Source of the DNA: Lachnospiraceae bacterium | GTDB taxonomy: Bacteria > Bacillota > Clostridia > Lachnospirales > Lachnospiraceae | Direction of reading: 5' to 3' | Assembly (NCBI GenBank): GCA_014239155.1 | Contig: JAAZZQ010000022.1 | Location: 124,001-188,000, forward strand | DNA: 64,000 bases | Shown here: positions 58,615 through 64,000 of the stretch, piece by piece | Layout of the letters: each line of letters starts with the position of its first letter | How positions within the stretch are numbered: the stretch's first letter is position 1 | Program-made: the position numbers and the translations under genes | The notes under the pieces: model-generated | Database searches by the model: none | Told to the model about the DNA's origin: nothing | The model's input: the letters and a program-made list of their open reading frames with translations, nothing else

Positions 58615-59763
58615 CTATATGAGCGAAGCACGGTGAAATACCATTTTTAATGCGAGGTTGTCATCTAAAATCACAATGTTTGCGTATTTGCCCGGAGTCA
58701 AACTTCCATAATGTTCATAGATTCCAACTGCCTTTGCTGGATTGACAGCAGCACATTTGACTGCGCTTGTAATGGGGATACCCATATCATGAACAGCAGT
58801 GCGCACACAATCCATAAGATTTGTGACAGAGCCAGCGATAGTGCCGTCCTCAAGAACAGCTAGATTTCCTTTAACAGTGACATTTTGCCCTCCTAGATCA
58901 TACTGTCCGTCGGCAAGACCTGCCGCACGCATACTGTCGCTAATAAGAATGATTCTATCATCACCAAAAATTTTAAAGGTGGTTCGCACCACGGCAGGAT
59001 GAATGTGGATTCCATCGCAGATTAGTTCTGCCATGCAATGATTGTCATCGGCGGCTGCGCCAATTGGACCCGGAGCACGGTGACTGAAAGGCGGCATGGC
59101 ATTGTATGTGTGGGTCAATTGTGATGCTCCGCACAAAATTGCTTCTTTTGTGGTGTCGTAATCGGCAGTTGTGTGTGCGATAGAAATATTAACGCGATTA
59201 CTATTTTCCCGAATAAAATTCATGGCGCCTTCCGTTTCTGGCGCGATTGCTACAGTGCGAAATATATTGTCAGAGATTTCTTGTAAGTGATTGAACATGA
59301 CAGTGTCAGCCACCGCAATATATTTTCCGTTTTGTGCACCTTTTTTGGCAGCGTTGATAAAAGGACCTTCCATGTAAAGACCACAGAAATCGGCTGCATC
59401 TTTGTCTTCCATGTCACGAAAGTCTTTTGCAGCACGGCAAATCTGTGTCAATATGTCCTCGGGCATCGTCATGGTGGCGGGTGTGATGGAAGTCACACCT
59501 TGGCTTAATTCATAGCGCGCAATTGTGCGTAGAGCTTCTACTGTACCATCACAACAGTCACTTCCCATGCATCCATGAAAGTGGATATCAGTCAGACCGG
59601 GAATAACATAGTTTCCAGCGGCATCAATTACAGTTTCTTCGCCGGATACATTGCGATAGTCCTCTTCCGATACAATTTTTTCACCGCATATATATACGGT
59701 TTCGGGAGTAAAAAAGCCGTCTTCATGAAAGACAAGGCCGTTGATGATTTTTTTGAGTACCAT
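58615..59763 (-). CDS. nagA: N-acetylglucosamine-6-phosphate deacetylase
   Basis: The 382-residue amidohydrolase removes acetate from GlcNAc-6-P. Visible signatures: VIPGLTDIHFHGCMGSD (HxH metal motif), GLYMEGPFINAAKKGAQN (metal Glu), SIAHTTADYDTTKEAI, LTHTYNAMPPFSHRAPG and LISDSMRAAGLADG (catalytic Asp). Length is normal. The start follows AAGAAAGGCGG. It is the second gene of a minus-strand operon, 70 bases after nagB and 92 before the kinase. Confidence 0.96.
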   Translation of the reverse strand: MVLKKIINGLVFHEDGFFTPETVYICGEKIVSEEDYRNVSGEETVIDAAGNYVIPGLTDIHFHGCMGSDCCDGTVEALRTIARYELSQGVTSITPATMTMPEDILTQICRAAKDFRDMEDKDAADFCGLYMEGPFINAAKKGAQNGKYIAVADTVMFNHLQEISDNIFRTVAIAPETEGAMNFIRENSNRVNISIAHTTADYDTTKEAILCGASQLTHTYNAMPPFSHRAPGPIGAAADDNHCMAELICDGIHIHPAVVRTTFKIFGDDRIILISDSMRAAGLADGQYDLGGQNVTVKGNLAVLEDGTIAGSVTNLMDCVRTAVHDMGIPITSAVKCAAVNPAKAVGIYEHYGSLTPGKYANIVILDDNLALKMVFHRASLI

Positions 59764-59833
59764 TATTGTCCGCCTTTCTTAGAAATTGTTCATCAATAAC
59801 TTATGAACAGTTTTTTCCCTAAATTTTAGTGTG

Positions 59834-60559
59834 TTAGCATTTTGAAAGTGCAGCTTCGTCCGCCACTAGTGTTACATTGCGGTGTAACTGTAAGATAGAG
59901 GCTGGAACCTGCGGTGTAATGGGACCAAAGAATGCAGTTTTTACAATGTCTGCCTTGTCTTCACCAGATACGATAATAAGAATCCTGTGCGCGGACATAA
60001 TTGTCTTGATACCCATCGTGTATGCCTGACGCGGAACTTCTGCTTCTGTCTCAAAAAAGCGCGCGTTCGCTTTAATTGTCTGTTCTGACAAGTCGATGCA
60101 GTGCGTCTCTGTGGAGAAAACGTTTCCTGGTTCATTAAAGCCAATATGCCCGTTGTGTCCTAAACCTAAAAGTTGGAGATCTGGCTCTCCTACAGCGCGT
60201 AGGATTTCATTGTAATTGTGGCATGCAACAGCGCTGTCTGGTTCTGTTCCGTCGGGAAGAAAAGTTCTGCTTTTGTCAATGTTTACTTTACTAAAAAGGT
60301 GCTCGTTCATAAAATAATAATAGCTTTGCGAATTGTCGCGGGTCAATCCTTTGTACTCGTCAAGATTGACCGTCATAACTTCTGAGAAGTCGAGATCTCC
60401 TTTTTCATACCAATCCACAAGCTGACGGTAAGTGCCTAATGGGGTTGAGCCAGTAGCGAGACCAAGTACGCAGTTCGGCTTCATAATAATCTGGGCCGAA
60501 ATAAGGTTCGCAGCCTTGCGGCTCATATCGTTGTAATCTTTTGCTCTGCAGATTTTCAT
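59834..60559 (-). CDS. nagB: Glucosamine-6-phosphate deaminase
   Basis: The 241-residue enzyme converts glucosamine-6-P to fructose-6-P and ammonia. Motifs: CVLGLATGSTPLGTYRQLV, MTVNLDEYKGLTRDNSQS (Asp/Glu of the active site), LLGLGHNGHIGFNEPG (catalytic His) and the late AHRILIIVSGEDKADIVKTA. Length is that of the short Gram-positive form lacking the allosteric tail. The start follows TAGGAGGT. It is first in the operon behind promoter 60626-60654. Confidence 0.97.
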   Translation of the reverse strand: MKICRAKDYNDMSRKAANLISAQIIMKPNCVLGLATGSTPLGTYRQLVDWYEKGDLDFSEVMTVNLDEYKGLTRDNSQSYYYFMNEHLFSKVNIDKSRTFLPDGTEPDSAVACHNYNEILRAVGEPDLQLLGLGHNGHIGFNEPGNVFSTETHCIDLSEQTIKANARFFETEAEVPRQAYTMGIKTIMSAHRILIIVSGEDKADIVKTAFFGPITPQVPASILQLHRNVTLVADEAALSKC

Positions 60560-60625
60560 AGTGTACCTCCTAAACGAAATCTTTTAATATTTTACTAGAA
60601 ATGGGGAAATTCCCTTTATAATTTT

Positions 60626-60654
60626 ACTATAACATATTATTTGTATTGTGGCAA
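60626..60654 (-). promoter_or_regulatory. nagB operon promoter
   Basis: On the minus strand, TTGCCA (complement of 60649-60654), 17 bases and TATAGT (complement of 60626-60631) lie 67 bases before the nagB start. Confidence 0.7.
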
Positions 60655-60903
60655 TTGATAGAAGAGAAAAAATGTTATAAATTTTCCATAGAAATTATTA
60701 ATGAAAATAATTTTCAATAATATATTAAACGGAAACGCGCAGTTTATATGCATTTTTGTTTTATGAATCGTAATTAGTTTTCAATGTTTAATGTACCAAA
60801 TAGAGTGAGAAATTTGAATTAAAAAGTTTTGAGAATAAAAAAGATACAAAAGTGGTATAAATTTTCAAAATTTAAAAAAATTAAAAATATTTTCAAAAAT
60901 GTA

Positions 60904-60932
60904 TTGACAAAAATACAAGACAAAAGTACAAT
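60904..60932 (+). promoter_or_regulatory. Sugar ABC transporter promoter
   Basis: TTGACA (60904-60909), 17 bases and TACAAT (60927-60932), 75 bases before the binding-protein gene. It is strong in the -35 and good in the -10. Confidence 0.75.
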
Positions 60933-61007
60933 AAAGTCATAATTAACAAAAACCTAATTCAAGGTTGTATTTTTTTAAACATTTTTTCCAAAAAAGGAGG
61001 GCTTATT

Positions 61008-62393
61008 ATGAAGAAGCGTAAACTTATGGCACTGGCATTGAGCTGCGTTATGGTATGTTCTATGACTGCATGTGGCGGTAAAGACACAGGATCAGATCAA
61101 TCTGCATCTACTTCGACACCTGCACCCGCGCCTGCTGAGAAGGAGGAAGCACCTGCTGAAAAAGCGAGTACCACTGAAAACACAGACAGCCAGACCCCAA
61201 CAGGGAGTACGCAGGCAGCGGACATTACTCTGTGGACCTATCCAATTGGAAGCTGGGGAGATTCCGCTACTGTTGATGGTTTGATTGCAAACTTTAATGC
61301 GGTATATCCCGATATTAAAGTCACAGTAGAATATCTGGATTACACAAATGGTGATGATCAGATCAATACAGCAATTGAAGGAAAACAGGCGCCAGACCTT
61401 GTAATGGAAGGACCAGAGCGTCTGGTGGCAAACTGGGGAGCAAAAGGTCTGATGGTTGATCTTGGAGACCTTTGGACAGATGATGCGAAATCTTTGATTT
61501 ATGATTCTGTGCAGAATGCTTGTAAGAGCAATGATGGCGTATTTTATGAGTATCCGCTGTGTATGACTGCACATACTATGGCAATCAACAGAGATATTTT
61601 TGAGGCAGCAGATGCACTTCAGTATCTTGATGAAGAGACTGGCACATGGACAACAGAAAATTTCCAGAAGGCAGTTCAGGCGGTATATGACTATGGTCAG
61701 ACCAATGTAGGTGCAGTGTACTGTAGCGGACAGGGCGGTGATCAAGGAACACGTGCCTTGATAAATAATTTATATGGTGGAACCTTTACCAATCCAGAAC
61801 ATACAGAGTACACAGCAAACAGTGCTGAGAATATTAAGGCGCTTGAGTTGTTAAAGAGCATGGACGGCATTAATTTTGATGCATCAATAGCAGGTGGTGA
61901 CGAAATTAACATGTTCTGTAATGGTACTTTTGCAATGGCATTCTGCTGGAATGTATCACAGGAGAAGAACAATCTTGAAAACATTAGTTTTGATGCCTTA
62001 CCTATGGCTTTCCCTTCAGAAGATGGTATCCCACAACTTTGCGGTGGTATTTGGGGCTTTGGTATTTTTGACAACGGCGATCCTGCTAAAATCGAGGCAG
62101 CAAAAACATTTATTGATTTTATGGCAAATGATGAGAAACAGGTTGTTGAGAGCGTGAAGGCTTCCAACTATTGGCCAGTAAAAGACCTTGGAAATATCTA
62201 TGATGGCGATGCACTTATGACAGAGTACTCAAAATTTGTTGAGTATATGGGTGACTATTATCAGGTAGTAGGTGGATGGGCAGAAGCCCGCACAGCATGG
62301 TGGAATATGCTGCAGCAGGTTGGCTCAGGAACAGATGTAGCAACAGCAGTTGAGGAGTTTGTGACAACAGCAAATACAGCAGCGGCACAATAA
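61008..62393 (+). CDS. Sugar ABC transporter substrate-binding lipoprotein
   Basis: The 461-residue protein has a lipoprotein signal (residues 1-22, lipobox SMTAC, lipidated Cys22), a Ser/Thr/Pro/Ala/Glu-rich flexible spacer (~25-72), and a family 1 sugar-binding fold (DITLWTYPIGSWGDSATVDG, GKQAPDLVMEGPERLVANWG, FMANDEKQVVESVKASNYWP). It delivers a sugar or oligosaccharide to the permeases encoded next. Divergence from nagB suggests amino sugars or glycans containing them. The start follows AAAAGGAGGG. A stable hairpin separates it from the permease. Confidence 0.92.
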   Translation: MKKRKLMALALSCVMVCSMTACGGKDTGSDQSASTSTPAPAPAEKEEAPAEKASTTENTDSQTPTGSTQAADITLWTYPIGSWGDSATVDGLIANFNAVYPDIKVTVEYLDYTNGDDQINTAIEGKQAPDLVMEGPERLVANWGAKGLMVDLGDLWTDDAKSLIYDSVQNACKSNDGVFYEYPLCMTAHTMAINRDIFEAADALQYLDEETGTWTTENFQKAVQAVYDYGQTNVGAVYCSGQGGDQGTRALINNLYGGTFTNPEHTEYTANSAENIKALELLKSMDGINFDASIAGGDEINMFCNGTFAMAFCWNVSQEKNNLENISFDALPMAFPSEDGIPQLCGGIWGFGIFDNGDPAKIEAAKTFIDFMANDEKQVVESVKASNYWPVKDLGNIYDGDALMTEYSKFVEYMGDYYQVVGGWAEARTAWWNMLQQVGSGTDVATAVEEFVTTANTAAAQ

Positions 62394-62414
62394 ATAAATG
62401 ATGCAGTCAGTGTT

Positions 62415-62447
62415 GCGCCCCTTCCCAGAGAGATGTGGGAGGGGCGC
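62415..62447 (+). terminator. Intra-operon hairpin after the binding-protein gene
   Basis: GCGCCCC-TCCCA (62415-62427, one bulged T) pairs with TGGGAGGGGCGC (62436-62447). Only TTCCT follows, so it is a partial terminator or RNA-stabilising stem that keeps binding protein in excess of permease, a common layout. Confidence 0.7.
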
Positions 62448-62473
62448 TTCCTAATAAGAAAGGAGGAATCCTT

Positions 62474-63370
62474 ATGTCAAAAAATAACAGCATGAGTAAG
62501 GCGTTGGTACGCAGAGAGACAATTGCTGGATATGCATTTATGCTGCCAAGTCTAATATTCTTTCTTGGATTTGTTATTTATCCTATGGTGCAATGTGTGT
62601 TTACAAGTTTCTTTGATGCGACCATGAACCGTGAGGATATTTTTATTGGGCTTGCGAATTATAAGGAGTTGTTTCAGGATAAGGTATTTTTGGGCGCGCT
62701 GAAAAATACAGTGATAATCGTGGTGGTTTCCGTGCCGGTAACATGTATCTTTTCTCTATGGGTAAGTTCCGTTATTTATGATTTGGCTGGTCCTGCTTGT
62801 TCCGCGTTTCGCTGTATCTTTTATCTTCCGGTTGTAACTGGTTCCGTTGCAGTTGCAGTGGTATGGAAGTGGATGTTCAACAATTATTATGGTATTTTTA
62901 ACTATATTGGCACAAATACCGGACTGATTGAGAAGAACATTAACTGGCTGGGTGATGAAAAATTTGCGCTGGGGTGTATTATACTAATTTTGTTGACAAC
63001 TTCTGTAGGACAGCCAATTGTATTGTATGTATCTGCACTGAACAATGTGGACCAGTCGCTTGTGGAGGCGGCAGAGGTTGACGGTGCAACAAAATTTCAG
63101 TGTTTCTGGAAGATTAAGTGGTCGCAGATTATGCCTACAACGTTGTATATTCTTGTTATTACAACAATTAATAGTTTCCAGTGCTTTGCGCTGATACAGT
63201 TGTTGACAAGTGGTGGTCCCAATCATAGTACAGACACAATTATGTATTATATTTACTATAATGCATTTAAATTGTATCGTTATGGATATGGAAATGCAAT
63301 GGGCGTTGTTCTTGCAATTATTATAGCGCTGTTGTCCGCAGTGCAGTTTAAGATGGCAGAGAGTAAGTAG
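62474..63370 (+). CDS. Sugar ABC transporter permease (MalF-type)
   Basis: The ~298-residue membrane protein has six helices and the inner-membrane signature VEAAEVDGATKFQCFWKIKW (EAA loop that meets the ATPase). N-terminal RETIAGYAFMLPSLIFFLGF is typical of CUT1 permeases. The ATG at 62474 follows AGAAAGGAGG by nine bases; an ATG at 62435 lies inside the hairpin and is rejected. The second permease begins 17 bases later. No ATPase gene is in the window. Confidence 0.93.
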   Translation: MSKNNSMSKALVRRETIAGYAFMLPSLIFFLGFVIYPMVQCVFTSFFDATMNREDIFIGLANYKELFQDKVFLGALKNTVIIVVVSVPVTCIFSLWVSSVIYDLAGPACSAFRCIFYLPVVTGSVAVAVVWKWMFNNYYGIFNYIGTNTGLIEKNINWLGDEKFALGCIILILLTTSVGQPIVLYVSALNNVDQSLVEAAEVDGATKFQCFWKIKWSQIMPTTLYILVITTINSFQCFALIQLLTSGGPNHSTDTIMYYIYYNAFKLYRYGYGNAMGVVLAIIIALLSAVQFKMAESK

Positions 63371-63387
63371 GAAAGGGGGAAATAAAT

Positions 63388-64000
63388 ATGAAACAGAGAC
63401 AGTTTAACCGTTCAACCTGTTACAAAATTGTATCAGTTATTATTATCGCAATTTTGGCATTTACATTTGCATTCCCGCTTTACTGGATTATTATTGGCTC
63501 TTTTAAGACGCCCGCTGCAATCAATGCGACGACACCACAGTGGTGGCCGCAGGAATGGGTTCTTGACAATTATAGAAAGCTTTTTAGCAGACAGGTTGCA
63601 GCGCTCTGGGAGATTCACATTCCATTTACCAGTATTAGTCTTATGGGGCCGGAAGTGCCTGCGGCAATTCGCTGGCTGTTAAACACGGTGTTTATGGCAG
63701 TTGCGGCAATGTTGTTGACCTGTACCACCGCAGCTATGGCGGGATATGCGCTTGCAAAAAAACGCTTTGTTGGACGCACATTGGTCTTTTCGTTGATTGT
63801 ATGTGCAATGGCGTTGCCAAAGCAAGTTATCTTGGTTCCTTTGCTGCGAGAGATGGCTTCATTAGAATTGTACAACACAATATGGGCAGTTATTTTCCCG
63901 ATTGTTGGCTGGCCGTTTGGTGTGTTTTTAATGAAACAGTTTTCGGAAGGGATTCCGGGGGAGATGATGGAGGCTGCCAAGATAGACGGCGCGGGAGAGT
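63388..64000 (+). CDS. Sugar ABC transporter permease (MalG-type), partial
   Basis: About 204 codons are present; the window end cuts the gene. The N-terminal helix (ILAFTFAFPLYWIIIGSFKT), the middle WLLNTVFMAVAAMLLTCTTA with AAMAGYALAKKRF, and the EAA loop start (GEMMEAAKIDGAGE) mark a CUT1 MalG-type subunit. It should pair with the preceding permease. The start follows GAAAGGGGG. Confidence 0.93.
   Translation, partial: MKQRQFNRSTCYKIVSVIIIAILAFTFAFPLYWIIIGSFKTPAAINATTPQWWPQEWVLDNYRKLFSRQVAALWEIHIPFTSISLMGPEVPAAIRWLLNTVFMAVAAMLLTCTTAAMAGYALAKKRFVGRTLVFSLIVCAMALPKQVILVPLLREMASLELYNTIWAVIFPIVGWPFGVFLMKQFSEGIPGEMMEAAKIDGAGE

Larger units (their letters stand above)
60560..61007. promoter_or_regulatory. 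Divergent intergenic region nagB / sugar transporter
   Basis: This 448-base AT-rich gap holds the two promoters listed separately and no gene. A short palindrome GGGAAATTCCC (60604-60614) lies in the nagB leader. ACGGAAACGCGCA near 60729-60742 is only a partial match to a catabolite-response element. The segment 60860-60900 is A/T tracts with weak CodY-like resemblance (about 11 of 15), not enough to call. Confidence 0.6.

Noticed and set aside
60729-60742. Catabolite-response element near nagB
   Set aside because: The match to the consensus is partial and lacks the palindromic symmetry.
60868-60884. CodY box before the sugar transporter
   Set aside because: Only about 11 of 15 positions match within an A/T-rich tract where such matches are expected by chance.
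1-64000. tRNA, rRNA, prophage or complete insertion sequence
   Set aside because: No cloverleaf, rRNA, integrase or transposase signature was seen; the mobile-like units found carry no protein gene.

Overview
The window comes from a motile, probably endospore-forming member of the Lachnospiraceae (Clostridia, Firmicutes), in the general range of Roseburia, Butyrivibrio and Eubacterium rectale relatives. The evidence is a low-GC genome with strong AGGAGG ribosome binding sites, a CodY regulator, a SigK-type sporulation sigma factor and a Firmicutes-type fla/che operon with FliY, CheC and CheD. No 16S or species marker is present, so genus is not resolved.

Layout. Positions 1-2829 carry a macro-domain protein, an HD-domain protein, an unassigned remnant and a DMT-family exporter. 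Positions 2897-8606 carry a chemoreceptor, an M18 aminopeptidase, a PadR regulator with a DUF2812 membrane protein, a small four-helix protein and sigK. Positions 8717-13758 carry a YifB/ComM-like ATPase, dprA and topA. codY (14107-14892) stands alone, directly before the flagellar locus.

From 15181 to 54435 every recognised gene is on the plus strand: flgB flgC fliE fliF fliG fliH fliI fliJ, a MotE-like gene, fliK flgD, a TIGR02530-like gene, flgE, a glycosyltransferase, flbD, motA motB fliL fliM fliY cheY fliO fliP fliQ fliR flhB flhA flhF flhG, a PilZ gene, cheB cheA cheW cheC cheD, a membrane protein, fliA, a FapA-like gene and three small unknown genes. These supply rod, basal body, export gate, hook, stator, switch and most of the chemotaxis core; flagellin, FlgM, FlgK/L, FliD and CheR are not here. 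rpsB and tsf follow. The order dprA-topA-codY-flgB...fliA-rpsB-tsf matches Bacillus subtilis, except that trmFO-xerC-hslVU are missing between topA and codY.

After tsf, a minus-strand operon (nagB, nagA, ROK kinase, RpiR regulator; 60559-56771) for amino-sugar use diverges from a plus-strand sugar ABC transporter (binding protein, permease, second permease cut by the window end).

Regulation readable from sequence: a good CodY box (13 of 15) inside the flgB promoter, a perfect 15-of-15 CodY box just before the motA promoter, a consensus SigD promoter before fliK, a 21-bp inverted repeat over the padR promoter, and a structured rpsB leader.

The most unusual content is non-coding. A family of modular two-hairpin elements sits exactly after transcription terminators (7836, 5792, 13809, 39057, 56541); its first hairpin keeps an 11-nt one-sided purine/AU bulge while the paired bases around it change. 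Other palindromic elements lie between rpsB and tsf, between fliP and fliQ, between motB and fliL, and between dprA and topA.
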